A stretch of DNA of 42,231 nucleotides from Nemertoderma westbladi (lineage: Eukaryota; Xenacoelomorpha; Nemertodermatida; Nemertodermatidae), in NCBI GenBank assembly GCA_032718475.1, contig JAUCBJ010000124.1, positions 1 to 42,231 on the forward strand, given 5' to 3'. The position numbers and the translations under genes were made by a program. Below, piece by piece: positions 10,458 to 21,115 of the stretch. How positions within the stretch are numbered: position 1 is the stretch's first letter; every line of letters starts with the position of its first letter. Under the pieces are notes generated by a model, which was not told where the DNA came from, did not search any database, and saw nothing but the letters and a program-made list of their open reading frames with translations.

Positions 10458-11369
10458 TACACCATGAACCGTAATAGTGTCATTTTCTGATGACACGGAC
10501 CCCCCCCCCCCCCCCCCCCCCCCCCAGATTTTCTACAAATCTTTATCATATTACTTGAATTTTGAAACACAATTAGTTCCACTCACCTTCGTTGACCCCA
10601 TGAAGCCGGAATTTTCGATTTCGTCTTTAAATTTTTTTAACAAGCGTTTTAAAAATGTGTCTTTTGCGAAATCGCACCCTCCGTATCGTGGCCATTCTTC
10701 ACATTAGTCGTAATGTTTTCATATCATTAGAAAGCTTGCCTTGCAAGGATTCATAATATGTATCAATATCTGAATTTCATTGAGAAACAGCTGAGATATA
10801 GGCGTTCAAAGATTGCAATAATTATCGTTCGCTGAAGGCCATTTATTCTATTTAATAAATAAACAAAATTCTAGAACGTGTTAATTGTATGAGTTGGTTG
10901 GCAACAGCAGCGGTATTCATATCCAATATCTATATTGCGTAGTTATTCATACTCAAACAAAATGTTCCAGAACATTGTGTATTTATTAAATAGAATAAAA
11001 TGCATCTTGTGAACTACATTTCTTTTCAATCTTTGAACGCCTATATCTCAACCTACCTGTTTCTCAACGAAATTAAGATATTGTTACATATTTCGAATCG
11101 CAAGCTTTCCAATGATATGAGAAAATTACGACTAATGTGAAGAATGGCCACGATACGGACGGTGTAATTTCACAAAAGACACTTTTTTTAAAACTCTTAT
11201 TAAAAAAATTTAAAGACGAAATCGAAAATTCCGGCTTCATTGGGTCAACGACGGTGAGTGGAACTAGTTGTATTTCAAATTCAAGCAATATCATAAAGAT
11301 TTGTAGAAAAATCTGGGGGGGGGGGTCCGTGTCATCAGAAAATGACACTATATTGTGGGACATGGTGTA
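10458..11369. mobile_element. 0.9-kb palindromic (foldback) element
   Basis: Two arms of about 430 bp (roughly 10458-10890 and 10945-11369) are inverted copies of each other around a short centre. The ends are TACACCATG (10458-10466) and CATGGTGTA (11361-11369). Next inward come GTGTCATTTTCTGATGACAC, then a long C run on the left and a G run on the right. Reading the element as CACCATG...CATGGTG leaves TA on both sides, which would fit a TA target duplication. There is no transposase. Transcripts through it would form a long double-stranded RNA. Related single arms lie at 671-1115 and 28103-28470. Confidence 0.85.
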
Positions 11370-11699
11370 TGTATATTATATAATATTTAATCGAGTACTG
11401 TAGAATTTTCATAAATTAGATACCTTACAAACTCGTCAATATATTATAATAATAATAGACAACAGAGTATAGCTACTCTTTTTGCGGCTAATTTATTTGA
11501 TAGTTGTAATAATTGTATTTATTAAATTTTTAGAAATAATACAAGCATTTTTTAATATTCTATTGTTAAAATAAATATATAATCTTCGTATTTCAATCTC
11601 TTATGCATATCTTTTCTCAGTGGCAACCATGTCCATTGGTACAGGGTTTCCAGGTAAGCGTACAGCTTTATTCTTACATGTTGCTCCGGTACCACCCCT

Positions 11700-12950
11700 G
11701 AACGATTCCCCGTACTTAGTTCCAATTTAAGCCTCATGCGAATTTAGTTCCAATTTTGGCGAATTTTGTTCCAATTTAAGCGAACTTAGTTCCAATAACT
11801 AGAGAAAAACGAAAACTAATTTAGTTCCAATGCATGCGAACTTAGTTCCAATGGATGCGAATTTAGTTCCAATGGATGCGAATTTAGTTCCAATGGATGC
11901 GAATTTAGTTCCAATGGAAGCGAACTTAGTTCCAATGGATGCGAATTTAGTTCCAATGGATGCGAATTTAGTTCCAATGGATGCGAATTTAGTTCCAATG
12001 GATGCGAATTTAGTTCCAATGGATGCGAATTTAGTTCCAATGGATGCGAATTTAGTTCCAATGGATGCGAATTTAGTTCCAATGGATGGGAATTTAGTTC
12101 CAATGGATGCGAATTTAGTTCCAATGGAAGCGAATTTAGTTCCAATGGAAGCGAATTTAGTTCCAATGTTTCAGGTGTGAGGCGAGCCACTTAGTTGGCG
12201 AAGAATCTGTTTAATGGCACTATTAGGTGGATGGTTAAATAATAATTGTAAATAACTAACCCAAAACGCCCAACCTCCTAACCAAAACAATCTTATCTCA
12301 AATAACGCCCAACCTATTAACCCAAACAATTCAATTAAATTAATTTATATTTAATCATTTAAAAAGATATTCATTGTAAAAAACAACGCCCAAGCTCTTA
12401 ACCCAAACAACGCCCATTCACCTAAACCGAAACAACTGGTAAATATTGTAATTGGTTATAAAATGGCACAATTTGCCTGACTTGAGTATACTCGTGATTA
12501 ATAAATAATATATTTCAAAATGTGTAATTATACATTTAATTCATTAAATGACAGAAGGGGTTTACAATTATTTACAATTATTGTGACCCATCCCAAATAG
12601 TGGCAATACGCAATAGGCTTCACCTACTACGTGGCTATCCCCACGATTGAAACATTGGAACTAAGTTCGTACCCATTGGAACTAAATTCGCACCCATTGG
12701 AACTAAATTCGCTTCCATTGGAACTAAATCCGCATCCATTGGAACTAAATTCGCATCCATTGGAACTAAATTCGCATCCATTGGAACTAAATTCGCTTCC
12801 ATTGGAACTAAATTCGCATCCATTGGAACTAAGTTCGTTTCGATATTCCGGGATTGGAACTAAGTTCGCCTCGATTGGAACTAAGTTCGCTTTGTAAAAT
12901 TTATTTTGGAACTAAATTCGTTTCAATTGGAACTAAGTTCGTGCTACCCC
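11700..12950. mobile_element. Foldback-like element with 21-bp tandem-repeat arms
   Basis: A tandem array of about 20 units of GGATGCGAATTTAGTTCCAAT (about 11720-12170) is mirrored by about a dozen units of the reverse complement at 12647-12945. The inverted match continues past the arrays into unique DNA: AGTTCCAATGTTTCA, then similar blocks with GCACTATT and AATAATTGTAAATAA, at 12160-12270 and 12560-12660. This shows that one inverted structure, not two unrelated arrays, is present. The core (about 12270-12560) contains repeated AACGCCCAA motifs and no coding sequence. The right end CAGGGGGGTAGC (read inward) is hAT-like, but the left end is too degraded to confirm it, and no target duplication was found. 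Confidence 0.75.
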
Positions 12951-12959
12951 CCTGAAACA

Positions 12960-13480
12960 CTTGCACAATGTCCATTAATCTTATCTTATACTGTAACAAT
13001 GGCACTGGTGGGGTAAGTACTGTATGAGTTACACTAGTTCGAACACTTCTTGAATTGGCTCCTTTGATTGGTTAACTACAGTAGTTATAATTTGATTGGA
13101 TTTTGTAATCGTGTTAGAATCTTTCTCTCAGCTTCCAGGTAAGAGATTGTTCGAAACAATAAGTGTAGCCCAATGTATTAATTAATGACATTCAATAATT
13201 AGTTAAAACGCCCAATTACTGTGCGCCATTGAACGATCACAGCTCGACCAATCACCATCACTTTCATCGGGCTAAATCCCTATTGGGTGGAGGGAAATTT
13301 AAATCGTAACTGTGCGCTTTATCAGTTAATGCGGTGAAGGTTTTTAGTTTTTCCTGCATTTAAGTACTGAAGCAGGCCCGGAGGCCGATAACGTTTTACT
13401 CTTAAACCTTAGTGTTTTAATTTAACCTGCCAGACCCCTTAATATCTCGTTATTATACTTAATATTACTGTATCTAAAAT
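12960..13480. other. Spacer, nothing recognised
   Basis: No gene. Contains another AAACGCCCAA motif near 13205, which is also seen in the core of the preceding foldback element. Confidence 0.4.
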
Positions 13481-13486
13481 AAATAC

Positions 13487-13560
13487 TTATTCCCCAAAAT
13501 AAATACATATTTCCCCAAAGTAAATGCTTATTCCCCCCAAAGTAATCAATAGTCTACCAA
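13487..13560 (-). repeat. Short inverted block of the 20-bp minisatellite
   Basis: Three imperfect units of TATTCCCCAAAATAAA. On the minus strand they read much like the GAATAATTGTTTTTGGGG unit of the large plus-strand array at 13741-15240, in inverted orientation. This may be a short left arm of another foldback-like structure. Confidence 0.45.
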
Positions 13561-13740
13561 AATAAACAGACTATTAGTTACAGACTCTCAGTTGCAGAAT
13601 ATTGGTACGAGGATCGTCGATATAATACAATTAAACATTTTGTTTGATTTATGAAAATAATGAATGGATTGGTATAATAAATTTTCCATAATATATTTAA
13701 TGCTGGACCTGGATTAATTGTTTTTGGTTGACAAGTATTT

Positions 13741-14502
13741 ATTGTAGGGAGATTGAATAATTGTTTTGGGGATGAATAATTGTTTTTGGGGTATGAATAA
13801 TTGTTTTTGGGGATGAATAATTGTTTTTGGGTTATGAATATTTGTTTTTGGGGTATGAATAATTGTTTTTGGGGATGAATAATTGTTTTTGGGTTATGAA
13901 TATTTGTTTTTGGGGATGAATAATTGTTTTTGGGGGATGAATAATTGTTTTTGGGGATGAATAATTGTTTTTGGGTTATGAATAATTGTTTTTGGGGATA
14001 AATAATTGTTTTTGGGTTATGAATAATTGTTTTTGGGGTATGAATAATTCTTTTTGGGGATGAATAATTGTTTTTGGGTTATGAATATTTGTTTTTGGGG
14101 TATGAATAATTGTTTTTCGGGATGAATAATTGTTTTTGGGGTATGAATAATTGTTTTTGGGGATGAATAATTGTTTTTGGGGGATGAATAATTGTTTTTG
14201 GGGATGAATAATTGTTTTTGGGTTATGAATAATTGTTTTTGGGGATAAATAATTGTTTTTGGGTTATGAATATTTGTTTTTGGGGTATGAATAAATGATT
14301 TTGGGGATGAATAATTGTTTTTGGGGTATGAATAATTGTTTTTCGGGATGAATAATTGTTTTTGGGGTATGAATAATTGTTTTTCGGGATGAATAATTGT
14401 TTTTGGGGATGAATATTTGTTTTAGGGGTATGAATAATTGTTTTTGGGGATGAATACCGGTACTTGTTTTGGGGTTATGAATAAATGATTTTGGGGATGA
14501 AT
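13741..14502 (+). repeat. Minisatellite, 19-21-bp unit GAATAATTGTTTTTGGGGAT, part 1
   Basis: About 38 tandem copies, with recurring variants ending GGGGAT, GGGTTAT, GGGGTAT or CGGGAT. The pattern of variants is itself repeated in larger blocks, which suggests higher-order duplication. The array is interrupted at 14503 and resumes at 14917. Confidence 0.95.
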
Positions 14503-14916
14503 TGTGACGGGATCCGAGAGGATCCCGGTTTATCCGGTGTCGTTTCGTACGCGTCAGCCGCACCGTGTGATGGAAAAGGAGTTTGTGTTGTTGTTGTCCG
14601 ATGTTGTTGTTAATGATATATAAAACATGGGTGATAGCATGTAGATGCAATAGTAAATAAATAGCACTGATAACTGAACAAACCGGTAATATGGTGACGG
14701 CGGTGACGGTCTCAACTGTCACCGTACTACCGTGACTGTACTGGCAGACTGAGACAACTAACTACAATGATTACTGTACAGGTAATATATACTGCACGGG
14801 TTGGCCTCATTGCATTACCCAGCCGGTGCCTTCCCCCCATTGGCTAATATCCCTGTTGTCACCCTTTGCCCCCCTCTGAAGTGCTTCCCTTCGCCCCTGC
14901 TATTCTCTCTCTGTCA
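14503..14916 (+). mobile_element. Candidate solo LTR (or other insertion) in the minisatellite
   Basis: A 414-bp block of unrelated, more GC-rich sequence splits the array. It begins TGTGACGGGATCC and ends CTCTGTCA, that is TG...CA like an LTR, and contains ATATATAAAA (about 14614) and AGTAAATAAATA (about 14652), which could serve as TATA and polyadenylation signals. A 16-18-bp imperfect palindrome (GGATCCGAGAGGATCC) lies at the start. No exact 4-6-bp target duplication was found, although the flanking DNA is repetitive, so recombination could have removed it. It could also be another class of insertion. Confidence 0.5.
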
Positions 14917-15240
14917 GGGATAATTGTTTTTGGGTTATGAATAATTGTTTTTGGGGATGAATAATTGTTTTTGGGTTATGAATAATTGTTTTTCGGGATG
15001 AATAATTGTTTTTGGGTTATAAATATTTGTTTTTGGGGTTTGAATAATTGTTTTGGGGATGAATAATTGTTTTTGAGGATGAATAATTGTTTTTGGGGAT
15101 GAATAATTGTTTTTGGGGATGAATAATTGTTTTTGGGGATGAATAATTGTTTTTGGGTTATGAATAATTGTTTTTGGGGATGAATACCGGTACTTGTTTT
15201 TGGGTTATGAATATTTGTTTTTGGGGTATGAATAAATGAT
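14917..15240 (+). repeat. Minisatellite, 20-bp unit, part 2
   Basis: About 16 further copies of the same GAATAATTGTTTTTGGGGAT unit after the 414-bp interruption. The rare variant containing ATACCGGTACTTG occurs in both parts (14455 and 15185), confirming that the two parts were once one array or share a recent duplication. Confidence 0.93.
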
Positions 15241-15249
15241 TTTGAATAA

Positions 15250-15372
15250 AACTGTCATGTAACCCTAACCCTAAGTCATAATGTAAGAAATGTAGCGGAA
15301 TTTCCGACATTATTGCCATAAGGACCGCAGGGCCGATACCAGCAATGTGTGGGTTAGGGTTGCACGACAGTT
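15250..15372. mobile_element. Small inverted-repeat element with AACCCTAACCC ends
   Basis: AACTGTCATGTAACCC (running on into TAACCC) at 15250-15271 is mirrored at 15351-15372 with two mismatches. The 123-bp span looks like a miniature inverted-repeat element, or the remains of one. The telomere-like hexamers are only about two units per side, so this is not a telomeric array. Confidence 0.6.
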
Positions 15373-15374
15373 GT

Positions 15375-15798
15375 TTTAATTAGGGTTTAGGCCGCCACTA
15401 CAGTAAATACTGTACTACTGGTGTTGTATTGAATTTGAAGGTAGGCCTACCCCAATCGTGAAATTCCCGGTAAATCCATGCCTTCTATTCGTTGCCAGTC
15501 AACAACAAATCAGCAGTCGCTGATTAATTTTTGGCCCAAATGTGTTTGGCCCAACTGTGGTAACCCTTTGCACTTGTGTCAAGGCTTGCCGGCCAATTGG
15601 TGCAGAAGGATCTTACACAGATCATACTGTAGTAGAATAACATGTCACTGTAACCTGGTCTTTTCCCTTAAGATACCAGAACCAAACGCCGCAGGAATCA
15701 ACGACGCAGGACCGACTGACGCGGAACCGATCCGAGGTAGTATGGTGAGATTGTATATTCCAGAATTAAAACAATATATTCCAGGACATGGTGTAGGC
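15375..15798. other. Spacer with a probably spurious open frame
   Basis: An open frame of 128 codons begins at 15478 and runs into the next element at 15801. It has several Cys and Trp residues but no recognisable domain, and its C-terminal part is transposon sequence. I do not support it as a gene. Confidence 0.35.
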
Positions 15799-15800
15799 CT

Positions 15801-16194
15801 AGGGGGCCGTCCAAGTATGACGTCTGCACTTTTCCCCAAAATGTTGACCCCCTCCCTCCCCTAAATCAGATGTCATCAGATAGGCGTAGACCCCCCCCCC
15901 CCCCCCCCCTAAATTTATAATCACTTCTAAATCATTCAAATCGTCCTAATCACTGAAACATGGTGACTGGTAACTGAAACAGAAGGTCGTGCTACGGGCC
16001 TTCGGGGGCTTCGAACAATTAAAATAGGCAAGCTATTTACTCTTCTGCTATATCTCTTCTTAGCACCTATAAATGAACTTGCTGACGTCAGATTTTGGCT
16101 GACCCCCTCCCCTCCCCTCATCAGCACGTCATCAGATTTTCCCAACCCCCCTCCCCCCCCCCTAAAGTGCTGACGTCATACTTGGACGGCCCCT
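15801..16194. mobile_element. MITE-like element with GGGCCGTCCAAGTATGACGTC ends
   Basis: The 394-bp segment begins AGGGGGCCGTCCAAGTATG and ends with the inverted copy (CATACTTGGACGGCCCCT), about 24 bp with one single-base length difference. CTAG-like bases flank both ends. Inside are C-rich runs near both ends and a second, internal TGACGTCAGATTTT motif near 16082. There is no coding capacity. Similar GGGGCCGTCC...ACGTCA ends are common in animal non-autonomous DNA transposons, but I cannot assign a superfamily from memory. Confidence 0.8.
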
Positions 16195-16199
16195 AGTCT

Positions 16200-18155
16200 G
16201 TCTGCGTGTAATATTTATACAATTCTGTAAGGCAGATGTGGCAATTGTGGAATTAATAAGAGACCTATAACTACGACCTCCAGTAGTACACTACTACATT
16301 ACGCAGTCAAGCAAGAAATACTACGTTTTTTAATCAACAATCACTTCCGTCCGTCTTTTGTTGATAATACAATAGTTGACTACGAGATTTTCCGTGAGAA
16401 ACAATGTAGCTTTGTGGGCTCATTCGCGATCGTAGAGGCCATTTCTAAAAAAAAGTTATACAAAAACGTTCAATACACAGGTACTGTATGTAGTATATTT
16501 TATACAGTAGAAACTATATGTTTGTGGCTATGGTGTACTGTAGGTGTACTGAACTGCTATTTAGATTAGGCTTTCAGCATATGTTCATGTAACATTCAAA
16601 GTACTGTATGTCCCTGAGTATGATTGATAAGTAGGCCTACTGTAGTACCACTTACACAGGTTTGTGATCTCAGTCGGTTGTTGATGCCGAATAAAAGGAG
16701 ATACCGTACCGAAGTTATTAACTGTTATGTTTGACTACGAAGTTTGAACCTTATGAAAGGAAGGAATGGGCCTAGGCTACAGTTATTTTACTTTTGTTTT
16801 CAATTGCCAAACCTTTTAAGGTTGAATAGTTGTTATTGTTCTACTGTATTTATTACCATATCTTATGGGATATATTTTTGAAGGCCGAATACAGTTTAGT
16901 TAATGTTGTATTTGAATCTGTTATACTGTACGCCTACGATCTACAGTACTGTAGTTGTGTTTGATTGCCAAACCTTATATGGTCGAATGCAGCTACTGTT
17001 GTGTTTGATTTCAGCGGTTGGTTTCATCTGAACTACCGGTACCGGTAAGTCGTTTACAACGCTATTTAGATATACGATATAATTCGATGCGAGAAGAAGA
17101 ACATCAAGTTTCGACAATTTAGTTCCTGGGGGAACCTGAAAAGTCAATAATAAGTACAGTAATGTGTTAACAATCTAAACACAAATATTGATTGGAGAAA
17201 ACCACACCTTATTGCTATGTTACTACACAGTACGGAAATACAGTATGATGGAATTAAAAATGATCCGAATATACTCTTCAATATTTTGGGGGCATTAGCA
17301 AGAAAAATAAATAAAATTGGTTCAGTTCAATTGGAAATTAGTTTTGACTTGCTTTACTATTTATTAACTTAATAAATCTAATACTTAATTATGTTCGTTG
17401 CTCAACCACGCCCAGCCACGACTCGTTTTGTTTCCACCCATGTGTTGAACATGAACACATACAGTAGATTCGATTTTCACGCCTCTTACAGACAAAACGA
17501 GAGGATATCTTCTAACCATTGTAGTCCGCCTCCCTACGGCTAGAGTTCGCCTCTCTCAGGTTACAGTAAAAGGTAGGCCTACAATAATCGTTTTTGAAAA
17601 ATTATTAATTTTGTCATACATTAACGCATCCCGATTTATTTTCCTTAATTATTTTCATCTCGTATTCTTACGAAAGCTTTGTACAGTACAGTATATACTG
17701 CTTGATTATTGAGAAAATCCCCACATGCCGATAAGAAAATGACATGAAATCGTTAAGGAGTGAAATTGAAATCCGATACTGTAGGCTTATTCTCTCCAAA
17801 ATCAGCACAAAACATGCAGATTAAGTTTACCTACTTCCATCGTAGTCCCACCTTACGCAGGGGTAGTACATAACTAAATATTACATACTGTATAACAAAT
17901 CGAGGGCCGTAAAAGATTTAAGTGCTAATTATTCACAATGGCGGATCTAATTTTATTATATTCGTAAAATGTAACTTTTTCGCTCGAATATAGGCCAAAA
18001 TCAGGAGAAAAAGTAGTAATTTTTCCCTAGGGAAAAATTTGAAAAAAAAATGTGATGAAAGAGCATCGAAGTAGAAAGGTAAATTGTATGTGGTATGGCA
18101 TACATTTGGTATTTATTATAAGTTAATATTTTCATATCAAAAATCAATTTTTTAT
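16200..18155. other. Long spacer, nothing coding recognised
   Basis: No supportable gene. A motif around ATTGCCAAACCTT recurs near 16803 and 16967, each followed by a GG(T)TCGAAT-like block and TTGTT, so a degraded local duplication may be present. TACCGGTACCGGTA sits at about 17034. Confidence 0.4.
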
Positions 18156-18165
18156 CACATCGTGA

Positions 18166-18768
18166 TAATGGGATCATGGACCCGGAAGTCAGATGAGGAC
18201 CTTCGAATACGTAAGGGAAAGGCATGGCCAGCCTTGAATAGGCTTTCCGGGATTTGGAAGTCACATAGAATTAATCGGAAACTTAAGGTCCGATTATTTA
18301 GAACAGCAGTATTTCCAGTATTCCTCTATGGGAGTCCATGCTGGGCTCTAACTGCTGAGGACACCAAATCTCGGATGGCACATTCACAAGAATGCTGTGC
18401 CGGGTTCACTGTGTCAAGTACAATACATATATCTCCAACCAGACACTATATAACATTGTAGGTTTCTCATTGGTTTCCCCAAGCTTGACACTAGAACAAA
18501 GCCGCCTCCGCTTTGCAGGACATTGCTTTCGCCGTGAGGACCAGCCAGTGCATAATCTTGTACTTTGGCAGCCTCATGGAGTGAATAAGCATGGTGGACA
18601 GCCCATGACTTTCTTGAGACGCATATTAAAGGACACTGGCCTTGAAGATGTGGATGATCTAGCAAATTTGATGGGTGATAGGATGCTGTGGCGGCGCAAT
18701 TGTGTCGATAAGACGGCACAGCATTCTTAAAAATGCACCTGCAATGCAGCATGCCGATCCTAGTAGTT
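18166..18768 (+). pseudogene. 5'-truncated non-LTR retrotransposon 3' end (copy A)
   Basis: Encodes the C-terminal part of a LINE-type reverse-transcriptase polyprotein: GSWTRKSDEDLRIRKGKAW, then KVRLFRTAVFPVFLYGSPCW, then LRFAGHCFRREDQPVHNLV and GGQPMTFLRRILKDTG. The frame breaks near 18370-18400, where the TRMLRRVHCVKY stretch is shifted. It ends with a 3' tail (GCAGCATGCCGATCCTAGTAG) shared with copies C and D. It starts abruptly within the coding region, as expected from incomplete reverse transcription. The FAGHCFR-type C-terminus and short repeat tail resemble RTE-like elements, but the clade is an inference. Confidence 0.88.
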
Positions 18769-18769
18769 A

Positions 18770-18850
18770 AACTAATTTTTTCACAAAATTAGTTCAAAAA
18801 GACTTTTTAACTAATTTTCTGGAAATTAGTGAAAAAAAGTTAACTTAATT
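18770..18850. repeat. Palindrome next to LINE copy A
   Basis: GTTAAACTAATTTTTTCAC and AAAATTAGTTCAAAAAG are followed by their inverted counterparts TTTTTAACTAATTTT and GAAATTAGTGAAAAAAAG. The resulting imperfect hairpin of about 75 bp lies immediately after the retrotransposon tail. Confidence 0.6.
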
Positions 18851-18851
18851 A

Positions 18852-19412
18852 ACTCAATTTTAAAAATATTAGCGAGAAAAAGAGCCTTTTTCAAGTTAAA
18901 TAATTTTAATCGCAGTAACTACATAATAATATGTAAGCAATATACAGTAGTAAAACACTGTAATTCAATTTATTTTGTAACACTATATGGCTCCATCTTT
19001 ATTAAATAATTAAGCAACAAAAAAAGAACCAATTTAAGAAAAAAATTACGTATTAGGCCTACATGGGAAAAAAAGCTATACCAATGCATATATATTAAAT
19101 ATTCTCTCGACCCTTTTTTACCGGCCCGCTGTTTTTTATTAGGCTAACTGAGAATGTATTAGGTATAAATAATTAGTGTTATTTATTTTATTTATCAAGA
19201 CAGAAAGACCCCTCCGCAGAATAAACTGATCTTTGGGGCCGTTTCCCAGGTTACGCATAAGGATTACATTTCACACATCGCACTAATTGTGATTGTGATT
19301 TGTTTGTCTAGGCGAATGTGTATTACATTAAATGGTAGGCAGTTTTCTGGTTGATGCAAGGAGTTCTTGGTTTGCAACTTCCAATCTCATCTGTTTCTTG
19401 GAGTCTGTGTAA
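18852..19412. other. Spacer, nothing recognised
   Basis: AT-rich sequence with no supportable gene or repeat. Confidence 0.4.
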
Positions 19413-19413
19413 A

Positions 19414-19641
19414 GGCCCGTTCACATCAAATGGAACGGTACACCGCGCGGTGTACCGCAGGGCCAGTGGTACACCGCTGACTGGGAACGACCCAACAGGT
19501 AGTTGTGCGCTAAACCGCGCGGTTTACCGCAACCCATTTAAACAATGTTAAAACAATTACTGTAATGTAATTTCCTGTTGAATTCACAGTCGACAGATAG
19601 ACAATCAGTTACCGCAACGGTACCGTTGGGTGTGAACAGGC
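19414..19641. mobile_element. Possible MITE with GGCCCGTTCACA ends
   Basis: GGCCCGTTCACATCAAATGG at the left is matched by GGGTGTGAACAGGC at the right, inverted with some mismatches. Inside, GGTACACCGCGCGGTGTACC and AAACCGCGCGGTTTACCGC are further strong palindromes. No clear target duplication was found. A GTGAACGGGGC motif at about 20531 could be another remnant. Confidence 0.5.
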
Positions 19642-19644
19642 TCC

Positions 19645-20530
19645 GGCAGGCCCGTATCGTGCGGGGGGGCTTTGGGGGCACTGCCCCCCCCCCCCCCCCA
19701 GACAAGTCCCACTGCCCCCCCCCCCCAGACATGTCTTGTTCACTCGTCCGGTTCACAATTAATTAATAATAATAGTGTTGACCCCAGTGATCAATATTAT
19801 TGGATACACATTTATATACTTACTGTATAATAGGATACACACTTACACACTGACCTGACTCCCCACCATCCCATTTTGGGCCAATTATATAATACTACAT
19901 GGCATTAACCTACCTACCTACCTGTAATTACTAAAAATATCCGAAAGCTCCAGGTTCTCTCATTGGTTACCAGGGGTTGTTTGTTGTTGACCCATTGTCT
20001 ATTTGTCTGTAATCTGGGAGCCAGCTTGCAGCTAAAAGGATAGGCGCTGAGGGTTACTTGCGCTGGTATCAATATCTATAATTTGTTGTAACTTAACCTT
20101 AACCATATTATACCTGAAGTGGGTCCTTCGCGCAGCACGTGACATAAACTTATGTAAGTGTCAACCCGAAAGAAATATAAGCAACATCTAAGCAGATGTC
20201 TCTTGATCACATTACACTTAGAGGTAGTCTGGAAAACTCCAGTCGATTTTTAAGACCTCAGAAAAAGTTTAAATGACACAGCTAATGGTCTAGTACAATT
20301 CTGCCAAGTTTCCGCTTAAACGGATTAAAAGCAAATAAATGGGAGGACATTTAATGCTTAGACATGTAGCCATCTATCAGGAGACTGTTGAACTGATTGT
20401 GTCTAAAGTCGCTAAATAATGTCAAGTTTTGGACATATTTATGCCTACAAATTTTCAATTCGACAGCTTTAAATATAACAAAGTTATTTGAATGTTACGT
20501 TAATTAAATCGTTACGTCAACAACTATTTG
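19645..20530. other. C/G homopolymer runs, then spacer
   Basis: Contains CACTGCCCCCC repeats at 19678-19732, each followed by AGACA(A/T)GTC. The rest (about 19740-20530) shows no gene or recognisable repeat. Confidence 0.4.
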
Positions 20531-20576
20531 TGAACGGGGCTTAAGACAGGTTCGTTATAAAGCAGGAAAATATGTC

Positions 20577-20640
20577 GCCCTGGTGATTTGGTAGTGCGAA
20601 ATTAATTCCATACAAATATATAAAATATAATGGAATTTTA
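20577..20640 (+). repeat. Fragment shared with the core of the 8585-9447 element
   Basis: GGTGATTTGGTAGTGCGAAA followed by TTAATTCC and ACAAATA matches about 8993-9042 (GGCGATTTGGTAGTGCGATA). The shared stretch is only about 55 bp, so it may be a remnant of a related element. Confidence 0.55.
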
Positions 20641-20910
20641 GTACAAGCGATTACCTTTTTTTCATAATGTTCTCATGATATTTCACAATATAAAGCATGT
20701 TTGGAGTATAATATTACCTGGAAAATCCAGGATTATACGGATATAATACTGGTATGTCGCCCCAGCAATGTGTAAACAAAAAGCGGGAATTAATGATAAA
20801 CAATAATACACAATAATAAATAATAAACAATACTACAGTAATTGAACGAAAATTTACAGAAACCTGTGGCAGAGCACATTGTAGACGATGGAAGGCATCC
20901 CTCAAGGTTT

Positions 20911-21114
20911 GCACTCGACATCGCTCTCTCTCGGCGTTTAGTGTTGGTCTACTAGTAGAATCCACTCGACATCGCTCTCTCTCGGCGTTTAGTGTTGGTC
21001 TACTAGTAGAATCCACTCGACATCGCTCTCTCTCGGCGTTTAGTGTTGGTCTACTAGTAGAATCCACTCGACATCGCTCTCTCTCGGCGTTTAGTGTTGG
21101 TCTACTAGTAGAAT
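20911..21114 (-). repeat. Near-perfect 51-bp tandem repeat, 4 copies
   Basis: Exactly 204 bp made of four 51-bp units (CCACTCGACATCGCTCTCTC...). They are almost identical, so the expansion is recent. The unit is divisible by three, and on the minus strand it keeps one frame open through a 17-residue repeat (VDSTSRPTLNAERERCR) within a 169-codon frame at 20714-21223. That frame has no recognised domain outside the repeat, and its upstream part looks random, so I annotate the repeat and not a gene. Confidence 0.92.
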
Positions 21115-21115
21115 T

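Noticed and set aside
11816-12190. Long open frames on both strands encoding ELNSHPL or VPMDANL repeats
   Set aside because: They are produced by the 21-bp array, whose length is a multiple of three; both strands stay open equally, which indicates a repeat and not a gene.
14264-14722. 152-codon minus-strand frame
   Set aside because: Crosses from the minisatellite into the LTR-like block; composition follows the repeat unit.
11720-15240. CRISPR array
   Set aside because: Units are contiguous tandem repeats without unique spacers, and the DNA is eukaryotic.
15259-15360. Interstitial telomere
   Set aside because: Only about two CCCTAA units on each side and in inverted orientation.
15478-15864. 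128-codon plus-strand frame with Cys residues resembling a zinc-binding protein
   Set aside because: Cysteine spacing fits no known finger and the C-terminal part lies in a MITE-like element.
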